From Mesostigma viride (taxonomy: Eukaryota; Streptophyta; Mesostigmatophyceae; Mesostigmatales; Mesostigmataceae), in assembly GCA_009746045.1 (NCBI GenBank), contig RPFO01000026.1, forward strand, positions 1,635,109 through 1,699,108: a stretch of DNA of 64,000 nt. The letters are read 5' to 3'. Position 1 is the first letter of the stretch. Each line of letters begins with the position of its first letter. The position numbers and the translations under genes were made by a program. Of the stretch, positions 45,901 to 57,507 are shown in pieces. The notes under the pieces were generated by a model. It saw nothing but the letters and a program-made list of their open reading frames with translations. It was not told where the DNA came from and made no database searches.

Positions 45901-48900
45901 GGGACATCGTCGTTGCAGTTGCCGGCGTTGGGGGTGTGAACGCACCCATCTTCCTCGGCGCCCTCAGCACCAGGGTTGCACACATCGTCCGTGCAGGGGA
46001 CATCGTCGTTGCAGTTGCCGGCGTTGGGGGTGTGAACGCACCCATCTTCCTCGGCGCCCTCAGCACCAGGGTTGCACACATCGTCCGTGCAGGGGACATC
46101 GTCGTTGCAGTTGCCGGCGTTGGGGGTGTGAACGCACCCATCTTCCTCGGCGCCCTCAGCACCAGGGTTGCACGCATCGTCCGTGCAGGGGACATCGTCG
46201 TTGCAGTTGCCGGCGTTGGGGGTGTGAACGCACCCATCTTCCTCGGCGCCCTCAGCACCAGGGTTGCACGCATCGTCCGTGCAGGGGACATCGTCGTTGC
46301 AGTTGCCGGCGTTGGGGGTGTGAACGCACCCATCTTCCTCGGCGCCCTCAGCACCAGGGTTGCACGCATCGTCCGTGCAGGGGACATCGTCGTTGCAGTT
46401 GCCGGCGTTGGGGGTGTGAACGCACCCATCTTCCTCGGCGCCCTCAGCACCAGGGTTGCACGCATCGTCCGTGCAGGGGACATCGTCGTTGCAGTTGCCG
46501 GCGTTGGGGGTGTGAACGCACCCATCTTCCTCGGCGCCCTCAGCACCAGGGTTGCACACATCGTCCGTGCAGGGGACATCGTCGTTGCAGTTGCCGGCGT
46601 TGGGGGTGTGAACGCACCCATCTTCCTCGGCGCCCTCAGCACCAGGGTTGCACACATCGTCCGTGCAGGGGACATCGTCGTTGCAGTTGCCGGCGTTGGG
46701 GGTGTGAACGCACCCATCTTCCTCGGCGCCCTCAGCACCAGGGTTGCACGCATCGTCCGTGCAGGGGACATCGTCGTTGCAGTTGCCGGCGTTGGGGGTG
46801 TGAACGCACCCATCTTCCTCGGCGCCCTCAGCACCAGGGTTGCACGCATCGTCCGTGCAGGGGACATCGTCGTTGCAGTTGCCGGCGTTGGGGGTGTGAA
46901 CGCACCCATCTTCCTCGGCGCCCTCAGCACCAGGGTTGCACGCATCGTCCGTGCAGGGGACATCGTCGTTGCAGTTGCCGGCGTTGGGGGTGTGAACGCA
47001 CCCATCTTCCTCGGCGCCCTCAGCACCAGGGTTGCACACATCGTCCGTGCAGGGGACATCGTCGTTGCAGTTGCCGGCGTTGGGGGTGTGAACGCACCCA
47101 TCTTCCTCGGCGCCCTCAGCACCAGGGTTGCACGCATCGTCCGTGCAGGGGACATCGTCGTTGCAGTTGCCGGCGTTGGGGGTGTGAACGCACCCATCTT
47201 CCTCGGCGCCCTCAGCACCAGGGTTGCACACATCGTCCGTGCAGGGGACATCGTCGTTGCAGTTGCCGGCGTTGGGGGTGTGAACGCACCCATCTTCCTC
47301 GGCGCCCTCAGCACCAGGGTTGCACGCATCGTCCGTGCAGGGGACATCGTCGTTGCAGTTGCCGGCGTTGGGGGTGTGAACGCACCCATCTTCGTCGGCG
47401 CCCTCAGCACCAGGGTTGCACGCATCGACAGTACAGCTGAAACCATCGTCGCAGCCTCCAGGACACCCTGCCAACGCGATCCAAACAGAAGAGCCAGACA
47501 ACCCAGAACGACGATTTCTCTAAGGAGGAACGTGAGAAACACAGCAAAATATATACAGCGCCATACATGAAGAAGTGAAGAGGTACACTGTGGGAGTCGA
47601 TCATTATTGAACATGTCATGGAAGACAGTTGGACATTCTTCAAGAAATAAATAGATGGTATCAACTATATTAAAAAATATATATATGTATTTTATTGAAT
47701 TACCAAGTGTATGCATGCGATGACAACACAATGGACAAAATGAAAAGTTTGTCCTCATGGCCAGCGATTGATGTGAATCCTGGATGGTCTAGTGGCAGAA
47801 AGGGGGAAATGGAATGGGGATAGGACAATGGGTGCATAAAGAGGGTTGGGTGGGTTAATGAGTAGTCTGGGTGTTGGCCTACGGGGGGACTCCGGGTTAC
47901 ACAGCCGAACATCGATGAGCTGGCTGGGCACTATCGGCTGGACATGGTGGTGGTAGTGGTGGTGAGACAAAACGCGCCGCAACACAACATGATAGCCAGG
48001 GCCAAGGGGGGCCGGCCACTGTGATGGGCATTGGGCACTGGGCAGGATGTCAAGGAAAAGGGGGGGGGAGAGGTGGTGAGGATTCATTCGCATGGTAAAT
48101 GGGATTCCTAAAAGAACATGGGGTTAAAAAGAAGATGGGGATAAAAAGCAAAAGCAAGGGAGCGCACGCAGAAAGGATGGGTAAATTGTCATAAGTCTGC
48201 AATGGTCCCGCCGACACCCTTCCGGGAACCCCGTCCAAGTGCGAGTGCGATTTTATCTCTCGAAGTTATTAAAGCCCATGTGTGCACTACCAAATAAACC
48301 CAGTTTCTGCTAAAGAAACCTTGCGTGCCAGTATCTGCCGCACGCCTCCATCATCTCACAAAATAGATGAATGCTAGCCATTGGACTACCTACAAAAAGC
48401 ACTCCGATACTAGAACAGGGAGAAAGCGTATCCAAGTTTTGGTCGCACTTCGCATATTGAGACATAGGGCAAGCTTATGAGACATGTGCAATTGGGCGGC
48501 CACGTGAAGAGTCCACCCAAAGGCCCATATGAGGGAGGCTTGACAGGGGCGTGTTAAGGACAGCAGAGGACATACCTATGGGGATCTCTGGCACAGAGAT
48601 AAAATCGCACTCGCACTTGGACGGGGTTCCCGGAAGGGTGTCGGCGGGACCATTGCAGACTTCATTACCCCCGGGTTGGCTCCAGCTGGTGCAGTAGTAC
48701 AGCTTAAGGTTGTTGTTCGCATCGGCCGTACACGGGATGTTGGTCAAAGTCATCTGCACAGGAAAGTCTCGCCCCCCCCCCCCCACCGGCCCACCCATGC
48801 AACGGGAGCACATAGGGACAAGTGTACAATAAACAAGGCAAGCAGGCCAAGAAATTGGGTTAAGGACTGCGGTCGTTCCATGGGTTCCACACATTGATAA

Positions 48901-51900
48901 TGAGGCCTTCTGCCTCAAATTGCGACGGTGAAGTCATCGGTTATGCGATTTCTAACGAAAACAGACCCAAATCACAGGCAACATGATCCAATGACTACAT
49001 TCTAGACACGCGGGTGGCCTGTAGGGATCGCGCGCTTTGCTGCGCTTCTAAGCACATAGCATCATGTTCGATAAAAAAAATACAGACGTAGCACACGCTT
49101 GCCATACATAGCAAAGGCAAGGACATAGATAATCAGAGGAGGATACCAAGCGGGTTACGTTAGAATGTTTATTATAGACAGTGCCAGTTGGGCATACGCT
49201 GCTTTGTCTAACGATAATGTTCTGTTGGGGTCGGTTTGTGAGGGCAAACACAACACCTTTGTATTCACAACAACCGTGACACCTCAACAGGACATGTTAC
49301 TGCAAGCATCACGAGTTGCCGGCTTAAAGGATGTGCTACTCAAGCTACCCACGCTGGTGGTTTCGGTCATGCATACAGCCACCTGTCCACTATGCACCTC
49401 TGGCCATGTCTCACCACTTGTTGCATCTGCCTAGGGTGGGGGAACGATGAACAGAGGAGGTGCTGAGGTTGAGAACGTGGACCGTCATTGCATGCAGACC
49501 AAATTTCCAGGACCACTGCATGTTCTTAGCAAGCTCAATAAGCCATCATGGTATTGGATGCAGTGTCCCACACATCTCCCTATTTCTACTCTTTCTATAA
49601 CAAGTGTACCATGCAAGGGCTCCCCTCGGGACAAAACAAGCACGTTTATGCAACTTCCTAACTGTTTCACACTTAAGATCTCCCTGTTCAGCAGGCAGGT
49701 GTCACGTACGCTGCTATTGGGACACGCTAGCATTACTGTTATTTTGACCGACCCCGTATATCGTTTCGGTTTGCCCTTTGGATTCTTCCAGAAGGTCCCC
49801 GCAGGAGTCACCATCAGGAGTCGTGCTGGGCAGCGCGAAGACGGAGCATTGGCCACAGCTCGAGCATGTATCTGGGGACAGTAGGAAATTTGTACCATTT
49901 GGCATGAAAAGTAAGGTGGCAATGACGTAGTGAATGGATTAGGACCTGCCAGAAAGGAGTGGCACCCAGAAATGCCGGCAACATGGGATGCAACTTTGCT
50001 GCAGAGAACACAATACACGTGTGGAAGCGACACGCATGGGAAAGTTTGCGATGATGACAGCAATGTAATAAACAACTATGGTTTGTGTACACCGCATGTG
50101 GAAACCCCGACCATGAAAATTCATATTTGTAATAAACTCCTTATTTCTTGGCTCTCGTACCTTCTAGTAATCGTGTTCCTGATGATTAATTTCAATGCAA
50201 AGATATCCTCGCCACCAACACAAACTTGCAGGTCGCCTGTAGTGCAAAACCATTGACAATGACCAGAACACGCGCTGATTTTGCAGCAAAACCCGCAAGA
50301 GAGAGTTTGGAAAATAGGACGGGGAAAGTTGTATGGGAGGGGGGTAGAAGGGACAAGTAGCCCATAATAAGTTATTACTGTCAGCTTGAACCCCAAAATA
50401 TCTACCAAAAAAATACGATGTGCCATGCTGCATGATGACATACACGTAATTTGCATTAGAGATATGTCCGTATGAGCTAGGCGCTAGCCATGACTAGGGA
50501 GACGCGCTGCCAGCCCAGCATGACCATGGACCCACACGCAGCGTGACCTGCCCATGGAAGAGTAGGAAAATAATAATAATTTCACAAAAATTACATTACT
50601 GTTAAGATTATGGAGTTCAATGCCACACACACCCCGACCTACTTCCTTGGCCCTCGTACTCCCTAGCAGATAGGGGATACAGAATCTAAAGTTTGGGACG
50701 TAGGCTGTAGCGATAGTAGAGAATAAAGAGCAAAGGTTGCATACCCACAGACAAAGCGAGTTGCCCCTCGCAGATACGAAAGTGTTACGTAAGAAACCAG
50801 TTTATTTACTTACGAATGATCTACTTACAAATCCCCTTTGCTCAATCAATAGCCAGGCGTCACCCACGGCGCTACCCGCCATGAAGTAATCCACGTCAGT
50901 GGCAGCCATTCCATCGCACTTGTTGGATTTCAAGGTGCATGGCGAGGAACCCGCACAGATATATGGTAAGCTTTGAACGGAGTTTCTGACCGGTTCCTCC
51001 TGCATGACTCACCCAGGTTTATGCCATCGTTCGAGATCCACACGCCGACGTCGTAGCGGATTGAATCGGGGCCCTTAGTAATCACCCAGTCGGCAGTGAA
51101 GGTGACGGTGTCTGTGGCGCTCTCGCACCTATCGCTTCCTGTGTCAACGTTGACCAGCTGCCCCACCCTGATGTCGTTAGCGGTGCATTGTTTCTGCAAG
51201 GGTTAGGACAGCACATGGCCGGCAAGATGAGACGACCTGGCCGCTGCTAGTGTCCTGGTACAAGAGCAGGCCAGGAAGATGGGTGCGTTCACACCCCCAA
51301 CGCCGGCAACTGCAACGACGATGTCCCCTGCACGGACGATGCGTGCAACCCTGGTGCTGAGGGCGCCGAGGAAGATGGGTGCGTTCACACCCCCAACGCC
51401 GGCAACTGCAACGACGATGTCCCCTGCACGGACGATGCGTGCAACCCTGGTGCTGAGGGCGCCGAGGAAGATGGGTGCGTTCACACCCCCAACGCCGGCA
51501 ACTGCAACGACGATGTCCCCTGCACGGACGATGCGTGCAACCCTGGTGCTGAGGGCGCCGAGGAAGATGGGTGCGTTCACACCCCCAACGCCGGCAACTG
51601 CAACGACGATGTCCCCTGCACGGACGATGTGTGCAACCCTGGTGCTGAGGGCGCCGAGGAAGATGGGTGCGTTCACACCCCCAACGCCGGCAACTGCAAC
51701 GACGATGTCCCCTGCACGGACGATGTGTGCAACCCTGGTGCTGAGGGCGCCGAGGAAGATGGGTGCGTTCACACCCCCAACGCCGGCAACTGCAACGACG
51801 ATGTCCCCTGCACGGACGATGCGTGCAACCCTGGTGCTGAGGGCGCCGAGGAAGATGGGTGCGTTCACACCCCCAACGCCGGCAACTGCAACGACGATGT

Positions 51901-54346
51901 CCCCTGCACGGACGATGCGTGCAACCCTGGTGCTGAGGGCGCCGAGGAAGATGGGTGCGTTCACACCCCCAACGCCGGCAACTGCAACGACGATGTCCCC
52001 TGCACGGACGATGCGTGCAACCCTGGTGCTGAGGGCGCCGAGGAAGATGGGTGCGTTCACACCCCCAACGCCGGCAACTGCAACGACGATGTCCCCTGCA
52101 CGGACGATGCGTGCAACCCTGGTGCTGAGGGCGCCGAGGAAGATGGGTGCGTTCACACCCCCAACGCCGGCAACTGCAACGACGATGTCCCCTGCACGGA
52201 CGATGTGTGCAACCCTGGTGCTGAGGGCGCCGAGGAAGATGGGTGCGTTCACACCCCCAACGCCGGCAACTGCAACGACGATGTCCCCTGCACGGACGAT
52301 GTGTGCAACCCTGGTGCTGAGGGCGCCGAGGAAGATGGGTGCGTTCACACCCCCAACGCCGGCAACTGCAACGACGATGTCCCCTGCACGGACGATGCGT
52401 GCAACCCTGGTGCTGAGGGCGCCGAGGAAGATGGGTGCGTTCACACCCCCAACGCCGGCAACTGCAACGACGATGTCCCCTGCACGGACGATGCGTGCAA
52501 CCCTGGTGCTGAGGGCGCCGAGGAAGATGGGTGCGTTCACACCCCCAACGCCGGCAACTGCAACGACGATGTCCCCTGCACGGACGATGCGTGCAACCCT
52601 GGTGCTGAGGGCGCCGAGGAAGATGGGTGCGTTCACACCCCCAACGCCGGCAACTGCAACGACGATGTCCCCTGCACGGACGATGCGTGCAACCCTGGTG
52701 CTGAGGGCGCCGAGGAAGATGGGTGCGTTCACACCCCCAACGCCGGCAACTGCAACGACGATGTCCCCTGCTGGGACGATGCGTGCAACCCTGGTGCTGA
52801 GGGCGCCGAGGAAGATGGGTGCGTTCACACCCCCAACGCCGGCAACTGCAACGACGATGTCCCCTGCACGGACGATGCGTGCAACCCTGGTGCTGAGGGC
52901 GCCGAGGAAGATGGGTGCGTTCACACCCCCAACGCCGGCAACTGCAACGACGATGTCCCCTGCACGACGGATGTGTGCAACCCTGGTGCTGAGGGCGCCG
53001 AGGAAGATGGGTGCGTTCACACCCCCAACGCCGGCAACTGCAACGACGATGTCCCCTGCACGGACGATGCGTGCAACCCTGGTGCTGAGGGCGCCGAGGA
53101 AGATGGGTGCGTTCACACCCCCAACGCCGGCAACTGCAACGACGATGTCCCCTGCACGGACGATGCGTGCAACCCTGGTGCTGAGGGCGCCGAGGAAGAT
53201 GGGTGCGTTCACACCCCCAACGCCGGCAACTGCAACGACGATGTCCCCTGCACGGACGATGCGTGCAACCCTGGTGCTGAGGGCGCCGAGGAAGATGGGT
53301 GCGTTCACACCCCCAACGCCGGCAACTGCAACGACGATGTCCCCTGCACGGACGATGCGTGCAACCCTGGTGCTGAGGGCGCCGAGGAAGATGGGTGCGT
53401 TCACACCCCCAACGCCGGCAACTGCAACGACGATGTCCCCTGCACGGACGATGCGTGCAACCCTGGTGCTGAGGGCGCCGAGGAAGATGGGTGCGTTCAC
53501 ACCCCCAACGCCGGCAACTGCAACGACGATGTCCCCTGCACGGACGATGCGTGCAACCCTGGTGCTGAGGGCGCCGAGGAAGATGGGTGCGTTCACACCC
53601 CCAACGCCGGCAACTGCAACGACGATGTCCCCTGCACGGACGATGTGTGCAACCCTGGTGCTGAGGGCGCCGAGGAAGATGGGTGCGTTCACACCCCCAA
53701 CGCCGGCAACTGCAACGACGATGTCCCCTGCACGGACGATGCGTGCAACCCTGGTGCTGAGGGCGCCGAGGAAGATGGGTGCGTTCACACCCCCAACGCC
53801 GGCAACTGCAACGACGATGTCCCCTGCACGACGGATGCGTGCAACCCTGGTGCTGAGGGCGCCGACGAAGATGGGTGCGTTCACACCCCAGTTGACAGCT
53901 TCTGCAACGATGGCGACAAGTGCACGTCCGACACGTGCAATCGCTCAGCTGGCTGCGTGAACGCCCCCATCTGCCAAAGTGAGGCGTGCTGCTGTCCAGA
54001 TGGTACCTGCGTGCCCAAGATCCCGGGCGTGGATTGCGACTTCACCTGTTCTAATGCGGCGTGCTCCGCGAAAGGCACCGCAAACATCAAGTGCAAGTGC
54101 ATCAAGGACTGCAAAGGCAACACGTGCAGCAGCGTGCTCGGCAACCCCTGCCGCTCCAACGGCGTATGCTGCTGCGCGATTGGTACCAGTACTTCCAACC
54201 CGCCGAATCCGAACTCCAAGTACATTCAGAACTGCGTCGACTGCTCCCAGCCCTGCGGCTCTCGCCCAAATCAAGTATGCTTGGGCAACTATTATCACGG
54301 CACGATCCCCCAGCTGAAGGATGTCTGCGATGAGGCCATCTTCTAA
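39991..54346 (+). CDS. Secreted cysteine-rich CTDC-repeat protein (interrupted by inverted insertion)
   Basis: Exon 1 (39,991-40,083) encodes a signal peptide, MKNLWPCLPLLAAWLMIA. Exon 2 (40,688-40,868) encodes KQCTANDIRVGQLVNVDT and VGVWISNDGINL. A likely exon from 42,010 encodes DTCSSCGQCSVFALPSTTPD then GDSCGDL; its donor is unresolved. An exon at 43,129-43,306 encodes MTLTNIPCTADANNN and CKCEC-like PSKCECDF. The last exon starts at 44,412 with CPGGCDDGFSCTVDAC, then 32-residue repeats (CNPGAEGAEEDGCVHTPNAG, NCNDDVPCTDDA), and ends at 53,890-54,346 with a Cys-rich tail. The phases 1/1 and the 43,306-to-44,412 join agree. The repeat fits the Dicty_CTDC type known from Dictyostelium matrix proteins. 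A 6.4-kb inverted copy at 44,858-51,273 interrupts it. Function as an extracellular matrix or wall protein is inferred. Confidence 0.75.
43621..43688 (-). repeat. 68-bp inverted copy of exon sequence inside the next intron
   Basis: This is the perfect reverse complement of coding positions 43,220-43,287 of the upstream exon. Both arms of the large palindrome carry it (second copy at about 48,193-48,260), so it predates the large inverted copy. Confidence 0.93.
44461..44857 (+). repeat. CTDC array segment 1 (forward, about 4 units)
   Basis: The 96-bp period is exact: CAACCCTGG starts at 44,461, 44,557, 44,653 and so on. The variants at the last alpha position read A, V, A, V in order. The segment breaks off in unit 5 after CCCTGGTGC. 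Confidence 0.92.
44858..47430 (-). repeat. CTDC array segment 2 (inverted, about 26.5 units)
   Basis: The same 96-bp unit in reverse orientation. Read on the minus strand from 47,430, the variant order is A, V, A, V, A, A, A, V, V, four A, V, V, four A, a unique PCWDDAC unit, A, PCTTDVC, and four A. A single base is missing in one CCCCC run near 45,452, which shifts the frame inside this copy only. Confidence 0.92.
44858..51273 (-). pseudogene. Inverted partial copy of the CTDC-repeat gene
   Basis: 47,023-51,277 mirrors 40,604-44,856 (coordinate sums 91,879 to 91,881), so the arms are about 4.25 kb. The copy carries exon 2, the intermediate exons, the 5' part of the last exon and about 26 repeat units, but not exon 1. 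The arms differ by homopolymer lengths (for example the G-run at 43,097 against the C-run at 48,776) and at least one substitution (C at 40,925 in CTGCGCGGG, against CTGTGCGGG in the other arm). Confidence 0.88.
51274..53890 (+). repeat. CTDC array segment 3 (forward, about 27 units)
   Basis: The variant order is A, A, A, V, V, four A, V, V, four A, PCWDDAC, A, PCTTDVC, six A, V, A, PCTTDAC, then the unique tail. It starts exactly where segment 1 stops (unit 5), apart from about 12 bp. Confidence 0.92.
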
Positions 54347-55483
54347 GTCAGCCTTAGATGGGTGGATGGTTTGGCACTTCCTAGGATGCATTGAGTCAGC
54401 GGACCATAGGGTGAATGCATATGCTCATTCGTTGTACATAGCTTTGGAAGAGAGTTCTTTTGCCTGGTGGATCGAGCCGCAGCAGTCGATTTGATCCCCT
54501 TTGCATGTGTGCGATATGCAAAAATGTGTTTTGTTGCGTTCTACATTTGTTCTTTCCTAAGAAGCTTACGTCTTGTGGCCGGTCTACGCCGCATAAGCAC
54601 CGGACAATTGTTCTAGCTGTCTTTTTGAGTGTGTGTGCACGCTTTTTCCTTTCTGGACTTTGTCTCATGCCCTTCTTGGGATGTGGCAACTTCTTCAGTG
54701 CTTGTCATTTGCCTTGGTCCAGCCTGCGTGGGTCACTTTCCATGCACGTGCGTAGATCTAGCTTCCAGTGCTCCGTCTCTCTTGAGACGGTGTTGTGGAC
54801 TGAAGAAGGAAGCAGCTATGATTGGTAAAGACAAGGGGATAAAATTCTGTATAATAAGTTTGTTTGTGTGTGATGATATTGTGGACTGCCAGGGAAATAT
54901 CTATTAGATTCTATATCATTGGCCGGAATGAACTATAATAACCAATTACTTTGACCTTGCAAAGCACTCTATGGCACTTTAAAGCACAGGCATTCCCTTA
55001 GCTCCCTCGCCCTGGCTCGCACACACGCACTCTTAATAAGTAAGATGCCTTCGGATAGGAAGACTCGCACAGCTGCAACATTTCATGCCAAAGATCCTGT
55101 GTTCGATCCCTTGCTGGTAGCTACTAAGTTTGTCTTATTTTCTGTGTTTTTCCGCGGAATCTCAGATTTGGCAGCGCTGGCGGTTTCACATTTGTTGCTA
55201 GTTCTGATGACGATATAAAATTAGTTGATATTAGTTAGTATCGGCTATGTCCTCTAGGTTGGTACGTCAAATTACTAAGAACCAGATTTTAGCCGTGATC
55301 AACCTGCCTGCTTTCAGCGCTATACACTAGAATATCGTGTAGGTCCGTGCGTCAGTACTCCTGCGCACTAGCTCTAGTGGTGAGTAATCCACTATAGATG
55401 CATGGCAATATCGGATCGACATAGCCATATTAGCCTACGCGCTGGCCTACCTCTTGATTGCACCTCAGATACAGCGTCCGCTA

Positions 55484-55684
55484 AATGCGTCCGCCCACCA
55501 CCTTGTTGTATTGCACCCACAGCTGGGCGTGCACCATGATGCAGAGAGAGTCCTCAATCTGTGGCCTGCCCTCCAGTGGTAGTGAGAGAACCAGGGCGCC
55601 CTCCCTCCTTCTCGTTGTGTCAGTAACAGGGTTGAAGGTCCCTTTATTGGTACCCACGTGACGCAGTCGCGTGTCATTAATCAA
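55484..55684 (-). other. Protein-like fragment with a diverged second copy
   Basis: An open minus frame reads RRREGALVLSLPLEGRPQIE then SLCIMVHAQLWVQYNKVVGG and stops. The plus strand at 57,688-57,850 holds a diverged copy (CGTCACGTGGGTGCCAAT.., GGAGGGAGGGCGCCCT.., GTGGGTGCAA). Two copies in opposite orientation beside AT-rich tails suggest a transposon ORF end. Family not recognised. Confidence 0.35.
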
Positions 55685-56313
55685 TCGGGGGGTTAAATAT
55701 TGAATTAAATTAAATTAAATTAAATTATAACATGACTCCGTTGGGAGATCATGTACTGAGCACGTATTCCGTTGCTGGTGGGTGGGGGTGAGCGGAGCCA
55801 AGAAAAACGAGCTAAGCTACTAATCTAGTTGTCTCACTTCATCTAATCTAGGCTACGAAAATCCTTACTACTCTACTCAGTAAAGCGCCCCTTCCTCCTG
55901 ATGGGAGGGGGCGCTTGCCCACCGGGGCTGGGCTGGCGTGTGGGCATGGAAAATGGTCTGCCATCTCTTCTTGTCCTGCATGGCAGTCCAAGCTAGAGAG
56001 AGGGAGGAAATGCGATGTTCAATCGGGGGGTAGCATGCAACCTACCCCCACACGGTCCGTCATCATGGCCGAGCGTATAGTCATCTTGGAAAGTCCGGTT
56101 GACGCGGAGTTGCTATCAAGGAGACAACCAGCGCAGGCCAGAAATCGGGAGAATCCGGACCATCTCTGACTCCAGACCTCCAGGGGCTCGAACTCGTGAG
56201 TCGTGCCACTTGCCTTCGCAGGTGAAGTATCCGCGCAGAAATTAAAGTGCCTCATCGGGTACTCCGTGCCATGCCTTCAGTGCATGTTCACGCACTTAAA
56301 CTTACCTAGGTAC

Positions 56314-56375
56314 TTAATTAATTAATTAATTAATTTGACTCGATCGTGCTCCCGTTGGGGAGTCACGGAGCATTA
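56314..56375 (-). repeat. LINE 3' stem-loop tail, third copy
   Basis: Reverse complement reads AATGCTCCGTGACTCCCCAA then CGGGAGCACG and a long (TTAA)n run. It is nearly identical to 28,333-28,360. Confidence 0.75.
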
Positions 56376-57507
56376 ACCCCGATGGATGGATGGGTGGGTG
56401 CAAACAGTCCTACCGGTCTAAGCTATCTACATCAGCATTACCTACTTAACCTGCGTTGATTGTCTCTTGGACAAATGCCCGCAGCCATTATTTAGTATAT
56501 CATCTGCTCGATCGATCCCTCCCGTCCGGCAAGAAGGATCATGGACTGCACGATTGATTGATCATCTTTGACTAGAGCTCTGCTGGGCACCGCGTCAGTC
56601 GCATTGATGATCGAAAAGCGATCCGATTGGCGGTTTGTTGGCCAGCCAAAAAATTTCCAACTACGTACTTTGGCGACATATGCACTACACGAGCTAGCTG
56701 GTGGTCATGCATGCACCTCCAAGATTGGTTGGCAACTGCAGCACTTTGCTTGGTTGATTGTGCGCATGCCCAGTCCTGATCACCTGATTGAATGTAGTTC
56801 TCAAATTGACCAATAATTTTCAGATGAAATGTAGACATTGAGGGTAATGTAAATTCTCTGAACTCCCAATCCCGAAGCCCTGAACAAAGACAGTTTATCG
56901 CTTCCAAATAGAATACTAAACTAATTGCATCCATGCATAACCAAGGTAAAGTATTCCGAGGCATGCCCTTCCAAGAATGCATGCAAGCGTCTCCATGGAA
57001 CCACTTCTTCTTACGCCCACCACATGATTATCAGCAACAGGCGAATGTGAATTGGCATGTGCATATCAATGAGACAAGGTCAGCACAGGCCAGAAATCTG
57101 GAGAATTCGGACCATGGCAGCTCGAGCCTGCAGAAGTCCATTTCCAAATGCAGCTGGTACTGAAGTAGCTCATGCCGACACGATGAAAGAGTAGCGATGC
57201 TGATTCGATCAAGCTTGAGGACGCCGTCGTAATGAACTTGAAACCGCTACAGGCAAATTGTCAAGCTTGCTTTTAACAGCGGGGCAATTGCCTGCTTCCA
57301 ACAACCAGCTCTTATCATCGGGCTGTGCCTGATTGTTAAGTGCTAGAGCTGTCAGGAAAATGACCATTGACATGATGGAGGATGTCTCTAACCACTAACG
57401 GCATATTCACCATATATGCAGATAAATCAATGCGAAATAGAAGTCAAGACACTGGGTCAAGACCATCCTCATTTACAAGGGAGATAGTAACACAACTCCT
57501 CGCAACC

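Larger units (their letters stand above)
54347..57507. other. Intergenic region with dispersed repeats
   Basis: Presumptive 3' untranslated sequence of the CTDC-repeat gene comes first. Then: 55,484-55,690 (minus), a fragment with relatives at 57,688-57,850; 55,697-55,940, a copy of 4,519-4,750; 56,113-56,215 and 57,065-57,130, which share GCACAGGCCAGAAAT..GGAGAAT..GGACCAT and a tRNA B-box-like GGCTCGA; and the LINE tail at 56,314. No gene recognised. Confidence 0.5.

Noticed and set aside
44121-47570. 1,149-codon plus-strand frame and the matching long minus frames over the repeat arrays
   Set aside because: The 96-bp unit is a multiple of three and lacks stops in several frames, so every orientation gives long frames. 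Only the CNPGAEGAEEDGC frame has the signal peptide exon, splice phases and Cys pattern.
44461-53890. CRISPR-like array of regular repeats
   Set aside because: Units are head to tail without spacers, encode a Cys-rich repeat in frame, and lie in a spliced eukaryotic gene.
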